Translations under genes and position numbers: made by a program | In this document: in pieces, positions 9,241 through 18,928 of the stretch | Layout: every line of letters starts with the position of its first letter | Numbering within the stretch: position 1 is the stretch's first letter | Origin: Brevibacillus panacihumi | Lineage (GTDB): Bacteria > Bacillota > Bacilli > Brevibacillales > Brevibacillaceae | Assembly (NCBI RefSeq): GCF_003710985.1 | Contig: NZ_RHHT01000002.1 | Span: forward strand, 248,001 to 312,000 | Reading direction: 5' to 3' | DNA length: 64,000 nucleotides | Notes under the pieces: model-generated | What the model saw: only the letters and a program-made list of their open reading frames with translations | What the model was told of the DNA's origin: nothing | Database searches by the model: none

Positions 9241-9272
9241 GACAGTCTCTCTATAGGGAGACTGTCTTTTTT
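9241..9272 (+). terminator. Rho-independent terminator of csp
   Basis: GACAGTCTC (9241-9249) pairs perfectly with GAGACTGTC (9258-9266), followed by TTTTTT. Confidence 0.95.
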
Positions 9273-9380
9273 GTTGTTTCAGGAAATTTTATAGATGTGA
9301 AAGTGCATCAAAATGTTTTCAATAAAAACTAAATGGGTACATAACAATTAAATAAATATATACAAAGGGTGAACACAACA

Positions 9381-11123
9381 ATGAAATTTCATCTGCGATC
9401 AATGAGAACAAAGTTGATCATCTTATGTCTTCTCATTCTTCTTATTCCAACCATTTTCATCGGAATAACGACGTATGAGGTATCTACCAGCAAACTGGAT
9501 CAAGCAGGGAAAGAGCAATTGAAGCATAGTGTCAAGATGGCCATCGCCTTGATCAATGTTATGAATGAACAGGTAGAGGCCGGGAACATGACACTGGAAG
9601 AGGCGCAGGAGCGGGTTCGGGTAGAATTGTTGGGAGTGAAGGGAGCCGACAATAAACGTCCGATCAATGAGGATTATACAGTTGGTGAAACAGGCTACCT
9701 CTGGGCTGTCAATCAGGATCAAATCTCTGTCATGGACCCTGCCAACGAAGGTACTGATCTGACAGAAGTCAAAACAGAAGACGGGGTCATGATCGGACAT
9801 GAGATCGTAACGATCGGGGCAAACGGCGGTGGATATTTGGCTTATATGTGGAAAGCTGCCAAATCCGATTCCTTGGAGATGAAAGTAAATTACGTAGAGA
9901 AGGCACCCCATTGGGGATGGACGATTGGTGCAGGAGCGTATCTTTCTGAATTTAACAGCGGGGCCAAAGAAATTTTGAACATTGTCATTGTCATCGCGTT
10001 GATTGCGATCATCGTCGGTTCCGCGATCGCAGCCCTCTTTTCCAAGCGCTTTACAGGGCCGATCATCCTCATTGCCCAAAAGCTGAATGCGGTGGCAGAG
10101 GGTGACCTTACGATAGACGAGGTTTCTATCCGATCAAAAGACGAGGTTGGAAAATTGGCCAAAGATTTCAACCACATGATCCAAAACATGCGGCATTTGA
10201 TAAAAGAAATGCATGCGTCCGCAGACAAGGTTGCGGTTTCTTCCAATGAATTGACAGCCAGCTCCGAACAGACAAGCAAGGCTTCTGAACAAATTGCCAG
10301 CGATATTCAAGAATCAGCCAATGGTGCAGAAGAGCAGCAAGCTGCCCTACAAAAAGCGTCTGTTTCTCTCGGGGAGATCTCCATCGGAATGCAGCGGATC
10401 GCGGAAACCTCCTCTACGATCGCCCATTCCTCCGAGGAAACCATGGAAACGGCCAATTTGGGCGGACAAGCCGTGCAAAAAACGGTTGAGCAGATGAATT
10501 CCATTCGGGACTCCGTCCATCAATCAGACGCTGTGATCAAGCTTTTGAACAAACGCACGCAGCAAATCGAAGAGATGCTGCATGCCATCTCAGACATTTC
10601 GGCTCAAACCAACCTGTTGGCTTTGAACGCTGCGATCGAAGCGGCAAGGGCCGGAGAACATGGGCGAGGTTTTTCAGTAGTTGCTGAAGAGGTCAGGAAA
10701 CTGGCTGATCAATCAAGCCAGTCAACGAGTCAGATTGCCTTGTTGATTGAGGAAATTCAGAAGGATATGGATCAGACCATCATTACCATGAGCAAGGTGA
10801 AAGAAGAAGTTGGCTCTGGCATTGAAGTGGCAAACGAAACCGAGAAAAGATTTGACGGCATTCTTTCGCTGACCACTCAAATCACGCAACAAATTGAAGA
10901 GCTGGCAAGCGTGTCTCAACAGATCTCGGCGAGCATGCAGGAGGTTACTGCAAGTGTAGAAAATGTATCGGCCATTTCGAGACAGTCCTCCATGCATTCG
11001 CAAAGCATCGCATCAGCGGCTGAAGAACAGCTTGCTTCGATGGAGGAGGTAAGCGGATTGTCTGCTCATTTGGCAAGCATGTCGGATGAAATGCAGAAGC
11101 TCACGCAGAAGTTCAGGTTCTAA
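9381..11123 (+). CDS. Methyl-accepting chemotaxis protein with single Cache sensor
   Basis: A transmembrane chemoreceptor that signals to CheA/CheW. Membrane helix 1 (about 10-31) is followed by an extracellular domain (about 35-185) with [11 protein letters not shown] and [11 protein letters not shown], typical of sCache_2 ligand-binding domains. Membrane helix 2 lies near 190-214, then a HAMP domain, then a long coiled-coil signalling domain with the hairpin-tip signature [19 protein letters not shown] chose the ATG at 9381, preceded by AAAGGGTG; an in-frame GTG at 9369 has no ribosome-binding site. The ligand is unknown. No chemotaxis genes are nearby, as is common for orphan receptors. 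Confidence 0.95.
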   Translation: MKFHLRSMRTKLIILCLLILLIPTIFIGITTYEVSTSKLDQAGKEQLKHSVKMAIALINVMNEQVEAGNMTLEEAQERVRVELLGVKGADNKRPINEDYTVGETGYLWAVNQDQISVMDPANEGTDLTEVKTEDGVMIGHEIVTIGANGGGYLAYMWKAAKSDSLEMKVNYVEKAPHWGWTIGAGAYLSEFNSGAKEILNIVIVIALIAIIVGSAIAALFSKRFTGPIILIAQKLNAVAEGDLTIDEVSIRSKDEVGKLAKDFNHMIQNMRHLIKEMHASADKVAVSSNELTASSEQTSKASEQIASDIQESANGAEEQQAALQKASVSLGEISIGMQRIAETSSTIAHSSEETMETANLGGQAVQKTVEQMNSIRDSVHQSDAVIKLLNKRTQQIEEMLHAISDISAQTNLLALNAAIEAARAGEHGRGFSVVAEEVRKLADQSSQSTSQIALLIEEIQKDMDQTIITMSKVKEEVGSGIEVANETEKRFDGILSLTTQITQQIEELASVSQQISASMQEVTASVENVSAISRQSSMHSQSIASAAEEQLASMEEVSGLSAHLASMSDEMQKLTQKFRF

Positions 11124-11134
11124 TGCAAAATTTC

Positions 11135-11180
11135 AACAAGGAGTGGCTTGTCATGTACCGGCAGGCGCTCCTTGTTTTTT
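11135..11180 (+). terminator. Rho-independent terminator of the chemoreceptor gene
   Basis: AACAAGGAG (11135-11143) pairs with CTCCTTGTT (11168-11176) around a 24 nt loop. The T run is at 11175-11180. Confidence 0.85.
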
Positions 11181-11229
11181 GTCCCGCCCCTATAGTTCGA
11201 TTCCCTGGGTGCAAGGAGGGAAGCCACGT

Positions 11230-11256
11230 ATAAAGCGGGTAGACAAGTCATAGGAT
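11230..11256 (+). promoter_or_regulatory. Putative sigma-E promoter of spoIVFA-spoIVFB
   Basis: ATA (11230-11232) lies 16 bp before CATAGGAT (11249-11256), which fits the mother-cell sigma-E pattern (ATA, spacer, CATANNNT). In B. subtilis the spoIVF operon is transcribed by sigma-E. The start codon is 34 bp downstream. Confidence 0.6.
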
Positions 11257-11289
11257 GGTAGAAATGGCTGGTCTACGGAGGGGATAGAT

Positions 11290-12066
11290 GTGTTTGACGG
11301 TGAACGCATAAAAGAGCGGCGACGGGAGCGGGTAGAGCGTATTCGACTGCAGCAGTCCCGGGACAGTTATACACCTTTTGTGGATGATTGGAAGGATCCC
11401 ATCGATCCCCATGAAGAGTTGTTCTCGTTTTCATCGCGGGATGAGCGCGGCTACGAGCCAAAAACAGTCAATGAAAAGTGGGGGATTCAAATCTTTGCCT
11501 CCCTCTTGCTGGTGGGAATGGCCTACCTGGTGTTTCAAACCTCCCTCATTCCGGCTTCGTGGAAGGATTCTGCGCGTGAAGTGATGACGCGCGATTTTAA
11601 TTTTGCGGGAGTGTCAGACTGGTATGAAGCCAATATCGGCACGATCCCTACGCTGTTGCCTCCCCTCTCGGCACCACAGGTTGTTCCGGCCAGCACAGAA
11701 GGAAAAACACAGGTTTGGAAACTGCCCTCTCATTGGAAGGTCGCCAAATCGTATAATCCCGAGAGTGCAAAAGTGGTTCTGTCGACCGGATTTTCGGATC
11801 AAGTCAAGATTGGAGAGACGGGCTGGGTGACGTTTATCGGAGAAAAGCCAGGGTACGGCACTACCGTGGTCGTTCGCTTGACGCAGGGGCGGGAGGTTTG
11901 GTTCGGGAATCTGGATGGCGTCATGGTAAGCAAGGACGAGGTCTTGCTGCCCGGACAGGTGGTCGGGACGGCCAGGGCAGTCAATCAAACCTCACGCCAT
12001 CTGTATCTGGGAATGTCCGTCAACGATGAATTCGTCAATCCACTGGATGTGATCCCCTTTGAATAA
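11290..12066 (+). CDS. spoIVFA: Stage IV sporulation protein FA (SpoIVFA)
   Basis: SpoIVFA sits in the outer forespore membrane and holds the protease SpoIVFB in a complex with BofA until the forespore signal arrives. The product has 258 aa with a GTG start after GGAGGGGAT. An Arg-rich N-terminus of about 60 residues precedes one membrane helix (about 64-83). The C-terminus is a LytM/M23-like domain (KPGYGTTVVVRL, then LYLGMSV, then VNPLDV) that has lost the metal-binding histidines, so it is not a peptidase. It overlaps spoIVFB by 8 bp. The checkpoint partner BofC is also in this window (29960). Confidence 0.93.
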   Translation: MFDGERIKERRRERVERIRLQQSRDSYTPFVDDWKDPIDPHEELFSFSSRDERGYEPKTVNEKWGIQIFASLLLVGMAYLVFQTSLIPASWKDSAREVMTRDFNFAGVSDWYEANIGTIPTLLPPLSAPQVVPASTEGKTQVWKLPSHWKVAKSYNPESAKVVLSTGFSDQVKIGETGWVTFIGEKPGYGTTVVVRLTQGREVWFGNLDGVMVSKDEVLLPGQVVGTARAVNQTSRHLYLGMSVNDEFVNPLDVIPFE

Positions 12067-12898
12067 AGGGGGCTGGTTCGGGTTTCGCTTTCGGATACAC
12101 CTCTTGTTTTGGGTGGTAATCGGCCTCTCGGTGGCGGCCGGACGTTTTTTGGAGATTTGCACCCTGTTCGTCATCGTCTTGATCCATGAATTCGGACATG
12201 TCGCCATGGCGAAGGAGTTGGGCTGGAAGGTAACAGAGGTGCAGCTGCTTCCCTTTGGCGGCGTAGCCACGATGGAGGATTCCTACGCGACAGATCCAAT
12301 GGACGAGATCGTCATCGCACTGGCGGGACCGTTTATGAATGTCGTCATGATGGGACTCTCCTATGTATTATGGCTCGGAGGAATCTGGACAGAGGAATGG
12401 GCGAGATTTTTTCTCGTGAGCAACGCCACCATTGCGGCATTCAATCTTCTCCCGATCTGGCCCCTCGACGGCGGGCGTATTATTCTGGGACTGCTCTGCT
12501 GGCTGTTTCCGTATCGCAAGGCTGCCTTGCTATCCTTGCTGGGAAGCACCTTGTTTGCGGGAACGATGATTGGCTTGTCGCTTTTTGAATGGAAAATCAA
12601 CCTGCTGGTGATCGGCAGCTATTTGCTTGCCATCAATATCCAGGCCTTCTTGCGCTTTCCCTACCAGTTCTTCCGCTTCCTCATGGAAAAATACGTGCGA
12701 CAGCCTGTAGAATACAACGTCCAGGCGATTCAGATTGGGCCCGACGAGACGGTATTGCAGGCCACGCAGAAGCTGCGCAGAGGAGCTTCCCACTTGATCT
12801 ACGTGCAGGGAACCGGATTGCTGGCAGAGGATCAGCTTCTGCGGGCTTTATTATTTGAGCAAAAGCATGATGCCGCCGTAAGTGAACTCGTCGTCTAG
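12059..12898 (+). CDS. spoIVFB: Stage IV sporulation protein FB, intramembrane pro-sigma-K protease
   Basis: A site-2-type metalloprotease that releases sigma-K from its membrane-bound precursor in the mother cell. The product has 279 aa. H43-EFG-H47 supplies two zinc ligands and the catalytic E44. The second motif around LLPIWPLDGGR supplies D137. These positions equal those in B. subtilis SpoIVFB. Several membrane helices follow, and the C-terminal tail (about 205-275) resembles the CBS-type domain of the family. The start is TTG at 12059, inside the end of spoIVFA, so translation is probably coupled. Confidence 0.95.
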   Translation: MNKGGWFGFRFRIHLLFWVVIGLSVAAGRFLEICTLFVIVLIHEFGHVAMAKELGWKVTEVQLLPFGGVATMEDSYATDPMDEIVIALAGPFMNVVMMGLSYVLWLGGIWTEEWARFFLVSNATIAAFNLLPIWPLDGGRIILGLLCWLFPYRKAALLSLLGSTLFAGTMIGLSLFEWKINLLVIGSYLLAINIQAFLRFPYQFFRFLMEKYVRQPVEYNVQAIQIGPDETVLQATQKLRRGASHLIYVQGTGLLAEDQLLRALLFEQKHDAAVSELVV

Positions 12899-13019
12899 CT
12901 GCCGATAGTCCATTCAGTCTTCTTTTCTTTTCACCATGCCTATGATAGGATTACTTCCTATAAGTCCGGATTTCCTGTCTGGACGCATGAAGTACGGGAT
13001 GAAAGCGGGAGTGACGGCT

Positions 13020-14498
13020 GTGCGGCAAGTAGCGATAAGCGGGAGCGGCGGACGTGTGAGCGTGGCATTGCTGGAGAATGAGCGTCTGGTGGAATGGCGC
13101 TGCGAAGGCGGGCAGGCAGAGGTGGCAGTGGGTGAAATCTTCATCGGACAGGTCGCGGATGTCCTGCCTGCGATTCAGTCCGCGTTCGTCCAGATCGGGA
13201 TGGAGCGAAACGCGTATTTGTATGTGGACGACGTTCGAGAGCCCACCCAGCATCCGGCTCGCAAAACAACGATCCGCGAACGGGTGCGCGAAGGAGAGAA
13301 GCTGCTCGTGCAGGTGATCAAGGAGGGCAGTGAGCTCAAAGCTCCCAAAGTGACGACAAAGATCAGCCTGCAAGGAAGGTACCTCGTCCTGCTGCCTTAT
13401 GAGAAGGGCATTTCCATGTCCCGGAAAATGGCTGACCCCCATAAGCGCGAGCGTTTGCTGGAACTGCTTGCCCCTTTGCTGGCAGCCGATGAAGGCGTTA
13501 TTGTGCGGACGGAAGCCTTTGAAGCGGATGAACAAAGACTGCTTGCGGAACTCGGTTTTTTACGCCGGCGCTGGCAGGAGATTCGTGAGCTGGCTGCGCA
13601 AAAGACTGGGGTCGGGCGTGTCAGCCTTGCGACAGAGTGGCTGGAGACGACGGTGCGAGAGCTGGTTACGGCAGATGTCGCGAAGATCTGGGTGGAGGAC
13701 GGAGCTGTCTATCAGAAGGTCAAGGAAGCCCTTGCGATTGTTGCGCCGGAAGGGGTGGCCGGACTGTCCTGGTATCGGGAAAAAGAGCCTTTGTTTGCCC
13801 GCCTGGGGATCGAAGCGCAGTTGCAGCAGGCCGTGCAGCGCCAAGTCAAGCTTCCCAGCGGCGGCTTTTTGATTTTTGACAAAACAGAAGCGATGACAGT
13901 CATTGACGTGAATACAGGCGCTTTTACGGGCAAGGGAGGGCAGCAGCGCGAACAGGCTGTCACCCAGACCAATCTGGAGGCGGCGGCACAAATCGCGGTC
14001 CAGCTACGGCTGCGGGAGATCGGCGGCATCATCGTCATTGATTTCATCGATATGAAGGAACAGGCCAACAAAGAGCGGGTGCTGACCGCTCTAAAGCGCG
14101 AGCTTGCGAAAGACCCGGTCCCTGCCACGGTTCTGGGCATGACAGCCTTGGGACTGGTCGAGATGACTCGCAAGCGCGTTCGCCCCAGTCTGGCTGAACG
14201 GCTCTTCATTCCCTGCGGTGCTTGCCGTGGGCAGGGGCTTTTGCTCTCGCCGCAGGAGGTGGCTGCCCGTCTGTACAGCGAGGTGACATCGCTCGCGAAG
14301 GTGCAGGAAGCAGAGGCGGTGCTGGTCGAGCTGCCTACCCGTCTTTTTCATCACATCGATGAGGCGGAGCCGACATGGCCAGCTCGGGTGTACAAGCTGC
14401 ATCGGCCTGCCCTGCTTGCGGATGAGTACCGCATTTTGTACCTGGGCAGCGAGCAGGAAGCAAAGCGTCTCTACGCCAGGCAGACACAATTGACTTGA
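13020..14498 (+). CDS. rng: RNase E/G family endoribonuclease (RNase G type)
   Basis: A single-strand-specific endoribonuclease in RNA turnover and rRNA maturation. Starting at GTG 13020 it has 492 aa, close to RNase G. An S1-like domain (about 30-115) is followed by the catalytic core with DVNTG (D296) and VIDFIDM (D341) for magnesium. The zinc-link CGAC is at C399/C402. GGGAGTGA lies five bases before 13020. In-frame ATGs at 12936, 12987 and 12999 have no good ribosome-binding site and would only add unconserved residues, so the start remains uncertain. It stands between spoIVFB and rplU, where some Bacillales carry this gene and B. subtilis does not. Confidence 0.9.
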   Translation: MRQVAISGSGGRVSVALLENERLVEWRCEGGQAEVAVGEIFIGQVADVLPAIQSAFVQIGMERNAYLYVDDVREPTQHPARKTTIRERVREGEKLLVQVIKEGSELKAPKVTTKISLQGRYLVLLPYEKGISMSRKMADPHKRERLLELLAPLLAADEGVIVRTEAFEADEQRLLAELGFLRRRWQEIRELAAQKTGVGRVSLATEWLETTVRELVTADVAKIWVEDGAVYQKVKEALAIVAPEGVAGLSWYREKEPLFARLGIEAQLQQAVQRQVKLPSGGFLIFDKTEAMTVIDVNTGAFTGKGGQQREQAVTQTNLEAAAQIAVQLRLREIGGIIVIDFIDMKEQANKERVLTALKRELAKDPVPATVLGMTALGLVEMTRKRVRPSLAERLFIPCGACRGQGLLLSPQEVAARLYSEVTSLAKVQEAEAVLVELPTRLFHHIDEAEPTWPARVYKLHRPALLADEYRILYLGSEQEAKRLYARQTQLT

Positions 14499-14524
14499 CT
14501 GGGTGAACGCTGATGTGGTAATCT
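14495..14524 (+). promoter_or_regulatory. Sigma-A promoter of rplU-prp-rpmA
   Basis: TTGACT (14495-14500) and TAATCT (14519-14524) are spaced by 18 bp. The -35 overlaps the end of the RNase G gene. Transcription would start near 14531 and include the whole L21 leader. Confidence 0.65.
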
Positions 14525-14544
14525 ATTGGTTGTCATACAGATAT

Positions 14545-14639
14545 GTCTTCGTGCATACTGTAACCGCTCGAAGCAGGTAGACAAGACGCCGTTCGCGGCG
14601 CACCTGTACAGGCGAGTCTGAGTATAGGAGGTGCACACA
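14545..14639 (+). ncRNA. Ribosomal protein L21 leader
   Basis: The leader contains a CGCCG-TTCG-CGGCG hairpin (UUCG tetraloop) flanked by CAGGT and ACCTG arms. GCATACT near 14553 can pair with AGTAT just before the AGGAGG of rplU. Leaders of this kind precede rplU in many Bacillota and are taken to regulate it by product binding. I matched it from memory of the family and gene position, not by a covariance search. Confidence 0.7.
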
Positions 14640-14951
14640 GTGTACGCAATTATCGAAACCGGTGGAAAGCAATACAAAGTAGAAGAGGGCTCCGTTCTCT
14701 TCGTCGAGAAACTGGCTGGCAACGAAGGTGAAGCTGTTACTTTTGACAAAGTTCTCTTCGTAAGCAAAGACGGTAAAGTAACAGCAGGTACTCCTACAGT
14801 AGCAGGAGCAACTGTTACAGGCAAAGTAGAAAAGCACGGCAAAGAGCGCAAAATTATCGTGTACAAATACAAAGCCAAAAAGAACTACCGTCGCAAGCAA
14901 GGTCATCGTCAACCGTTCACCAAAGTTGTGATCGAAAAGATCAACGCTTAA
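14640..14951 (+). CDS. rplU: 50S ribosomal protein L21
   Basis: A 103 aa ribosomal protein with [16 protein letters not shown] at the N-terminus and the conserved [14 protein letters not shown] at the C-terminus. I chose the GTG at 14640: TAGGAGGTG ends six bases upstream, and the product then starts like B. subtilis L21. An in-frame GTG at 14631 lies inside that ribosome-binding site. It is the first gene of rplU-prp-rpmA, and codon use is typical of very highly expressed genes. Confidence 0.98.
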   Translation: MYAIIETGGKQYKVEEGSVLFVEKLAGNEGEAVTFDKVLFVSKDGKVTAGTPTVAGATVTGKVEKHGKERKIIVYKYKAKKNYRRKQGHRQPFTKVVIEKINA

Positions 14952-14963
14952 TTGGTAGGCTAG

Positions 14964-15317
14964 ATGGTTACCGTAACTGTAAAGCGAAACGAGCGTAACG
15001 GGATCGAGGAAATTACCATTTCCGGACATGCCCATGCGGGAAAGCACGGCTCGGACGTTGTCTGTGCGGCTGTATCCGCAGTCAGTCTGGGAACGATTAA
15101 TTCCGCAGATCTGTTGCTCGGCTCAAATCCGAATGTTCAGTTTGCAGAACGGGAGGGCGGGTACATCCACTGGAAGGTGGGAGATTGCCCTGATCCGCTC
15201 ATCAGCGAGAAGCAGCAGCTTTTGGCTGAGAGCCTGGTCATCTCTTTGTTCATGATCGCTGAAACAAACGGAAAATATGTCTCGATTCAAGATCCAAAAT
15301 GGCAAGGAGGTGTCTGA
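14964..15317 (+). CDS. prp: Ribosomal-processing cysteine protease Prp
   Basis: A cysteine protease that cleaves the N-terminal extension from ribosomal protein L27. The product has 117 aa. The catalytic dyad is H22 (SGHAHAG) and C34 (VVCAAVS), at the positions known for the family. It is encoded between rplU and rpmA, as throughout the Bacillota. The L27 encoded next has the matching cleavage motif. The start is ATG with only a weak upstream GGTAGG, so translation may depend on rplU. Confidence 0.96.
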   Translation: MVTVTVKRNERNGIEEITISGHAHAGKHGSDVVCAAVSAVSLGTINSADLLLGSNPNVQFAEREGGYIHWKVGDCPDPLISEKQQLLAESLVISLFMIAETNGKYVSIQDPKWQGGV

Positions 15318-15318
15318 C

Positions 15319-15618
15319 ATGAACTTTCGTTTTCCTGTAGACCTGCAGTTTTTCGCATCGAAAAAAGGGGTAGGTTCCACCAAGAACGGTCGCGATTCCA
15401 TCTCCAAGCGTCTCGGCGTAAAACGTGGCGATGGACAATTCGTGAAAGCGGGTAACATCCTCGTTCGTCAACGCGGTACGAAAATCTACCCAGGTGAAAA
15501 CGTGATGAAGGGTGGAGACGACACTCTGTTTGCAGTAGCAGACGGTGTTGTTCGCTTCAAACGTCTGGGCCGCGATCGCAAGCAAGTTGTGATCGAACCA
15601 GTAGCATCCCAAGCGTAA
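15319..15618 (+). CDS. rpmA: 50S ribosomal protein L27
   Basis: A 99 aa protein of the large subunit whose N-terminus reaches the peptidyl transferase centre. It begins with an extension ending PVDLQFF before ASKKG, the site trimmed by Prp. I chose the ATG at 15319, preceded by AAGGAGG at 15304-15310, over an upstream in-frame start at 15277 inside prp. The coding region overlaps nothing and ends in a strong terminator. Confidence 0.98.
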   Translation: MNFRFPVDLQFFASKKGVGSTKNGRDSISKRLGVKRGDGQFVKAGNILVRQRGTKIYPGENVMKGGDDTLFAVADGVVRFKRLGRDRKQVVIEPVASQA

Positions 15619-15631
15619 TTGGATACGAAGA

Positions 15632-15664
15632 AAAACCCAGCCTCGCTGCTGGGTTTTCTTTTTG
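15632..15664 (+). terminator. Rho-independent terminator of the rplU operon
   Basis: AAAACCCAGC (15632-15641) pairs with GCTGGGTTTT (15648-15657) around a 6 nt loop, followed by CTTTTT. Confidence 0.93.
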
Positions 15665-15688
15665 CCTCAAGACACTTTGTGGTACAAT
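15661..15688 (+). promoter_or_regulatory. Possible sigma-A promoter for spo0B-obg
   Basis: TTTGCC (15661-15666) and TACAAT (15683-15688) are separated by 16 bp. The -35 match is weak. It lies right behind the rpmA terminator and 38 bp before spo0B. Confidence 0.4.
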
Positions 15689-15725
15689 AAGGTGTACAAA
15701 ACAAATACAATATTGACTTGGGTGA

Positions 15726-17607
<1,882 letters not shown>

Positions 17608-17615
17608 CCTAGACC

Positions 17616-18281
17616 ATGGCAGATATTCCTACCCTCCAACCTTTTCTGAAAGATAGCAGGCTTCAACGCGGCGGTATTTTGCAACTGGAGCTATCCAAAC
17701 AAGGTCAAGCACCGATTCCGATTATCGTCGAACATGCCAAGGCTGGCTATCTTGTCGTCAGTTACGAAATGAAAGACACGGCAAACCTTCAACTGCTGGG
17801 CTCTCAAGTTCGTGTAACCTGGGAGACCGATTCGAGCGTGCACACAGTCGACATGGAGGTTGTGCAGGAACAGTCCGTATGGCCGATCAAGATACTCGGA
17901 CTGATCCCTCTGAGTGTCCGTATTGATATTGCGCTCCGAGGACGACAGGAACCGATTACGCCCGATTTTATCATTCAGGTCCCTTACAAGGTAATGGGGG
18001 CAAGACCGAGTGAGGAAAAAGGGGAAGGCGTCCTGCTGAAATTCTCTCCGACCCACCTGGTAATCGGGACGGATGGCTATGTAGCCAAGGGTGATTTCGT
18101 CAATTTGTCTTTTTCAATCCCCCATTTCAAGCAGGAAATTGTAGGAATGGCAAAAGTGGTGGAAAAAAACTTTGAGGACTCAAAAGCCCTGATTGAGCTG
18201 ATATTTACAGATATTAGCAAGCAGAATCATGAATGGATCAAGAAATACTATAAAATGCTGCAAGAAACCGCTTCTTCTTGA
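17616..18281 (+). CDS. Uncharacterised protein with PilZ-like C-terminal region
   Basis: The product has 221 aa, no signal peptide and no membrane helix. Its arrangement resembles YcgR-type proteins: an N-terminal beta-rich half (about 10-105) and a second beta-rich half (about 115-205) ending in a helix, as PilZ domains do. The usual c-di-GMP motifs (RxxxR and D/NxSxxG) are not clearly present; FSPTHLVIG at about 142-150 is the nearest match. Binding of c-di-GMP is therefore doubtful. It follows obg by 8 bp and probably shares its transcript. I do not recognise a characterised homologue. Confidence 0.75.
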   Translation: MADIPTLQPFLKDSRLQRGGILQLELSKQGQAPIPIIVEHAKAGYLVVSYEMKDTANLQLLGSQVRVTWETDSSVHTVDMEVVQEQSVWPIKILGLIPLSVRIDIALRGRQEPITPDFIIQVPYKVMGARPSEEKGEGVLLKFSPTHLVIGTDGYVAKGDFVNLSFSIPHFKQEIVGMAKVVEKNFEDSKALIELIFTDISKQNHEWIKKYYKMLQETASS

Positions 18282-18294
18282 CGGAGCGGTTTTT
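18265..18294 (+). terminator. Rho-independent terminator overlapping the 17616 gene stop
   Basis: AAACCGCT (18265-18272) pairs with AGCGGTTT (18285-18292), with T residues at 18290-18294. The stop codon lies in the loop. Confidence 0.85.
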
Positions 18295-18298
18295 CCCT

Positions 18299-18327
18299 TT
18301 GAAGTTATAGTGAATAAGGTATATAGT
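18299..18327 (+). promoter_or_regulatory. Sigma-A promoter of yjlC-ndh
   Basis: TTGAAG (18299-18304) and TATAGT (18322-18327) are separated by exactly 17 bp. Transcription would start near 18334, just before the Rex-like operator. Confidence 0.65.
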
Positions 18328-18377
18328 ATAGGTGTAGAGAGTACTGAATCGTGCCTGCTCGTTTTTTTTCCGGTACT

Positions 18378-18395
18378 TTGTGAAAAAAATTACAA
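18378..18395 (+). promoter_or_regulatory. Putative Rex operator before yjlC-ndh
   Basis: TTGTGAAAAAAATTACAA matches the Rex consensus (TTGTGAA, four A/T, TTCACAA) with a perfect left half and 5 of 7 in the right half. Rex is the NADH-sensing repressor known to control the homologous yjlC-ndh operon in B. subtilis. The site lies about 45 bp after the predicted transcription start, so binding would act as a roadblock. Confidence 0.7.
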
Positions 18396-18444
18396 AATCA
18401 AGGCGCTAAGGCCTCTATTCCAATGCAAAGGAGGACGTTTTCCT

Positions 18445-18891
18445 ATGTCACAAACTACTCAACAAGCCGCTGAAGAGGTGGCGAGCACTGCTGCAGTAGC
18501 TTCCCAACAACCAGATGTGCTGGACCAGCTGATGAAGCCGGAAATCCAACAGTCCTTGAACGTTTTGGTAGAAAACCTGCCGAAATTGGCTGAGATGACG
18601 ACGGTTCTGACGAAAACCTATGATCTGGTGCAAACGGTTGCAAATGACCACGTTCTGATCAACGACTTGAAGGGCGGCATGGAAGAGTTCGTCAAGCCCA
18701 TTCAAGACAAGGCGAAAGGGATTGCCCAGGCAGCGATTGAAGCAAGTGATCGTTCTCAGGCCGAGACCTCGACAACCGTCGGGCTGTTCGGGCTGCTGAA
18801 AATGCTCAAGGACCCGCAAGTGCAGAAGGCATTGCGCTTTGCGCAAGCATTCTTGGAAGTAACGGCGGAACGCCAGCAACAACAGAAGTAG
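18445..18891 (+). CDS. yjlC: DUF1641 protein, YjlC-like
   Basis: The product has 148 aa, is mostly helical and begins with a polar Gln/Ala-rich stretch. The DUF1641 core (about 35-130) includes LLKMLKDPQVQKALRFAQAF. AAAGGAGGA at 18428-18435 fixes the ATG at 18445. The gene is cotranscribed with ndh, as yjlC is in B. subtilis. Its role is unknown; the stable pairing and shared Rex control suggest a link to NADH dehydrogenase activity, which is inference. Confidence 0.9.
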   Translation: MSQTTQQAAEEVASTAAVASQQPDVLDQLMKPEIQQSLNVLVENLPKLAEMTTVLTKTYDLVQTVANDHVLINDLKGGMEEFVKPIQDKAKGIAQAAIEASDRSQAETSTTVGLFGLLKMLKDPQVQKALRFAQAFLEVTAERQQQQK

Positions 18892-18928
18892 CACTACCTA
18901 GATTGAAAGACGGACGGAGGATTGAGCA

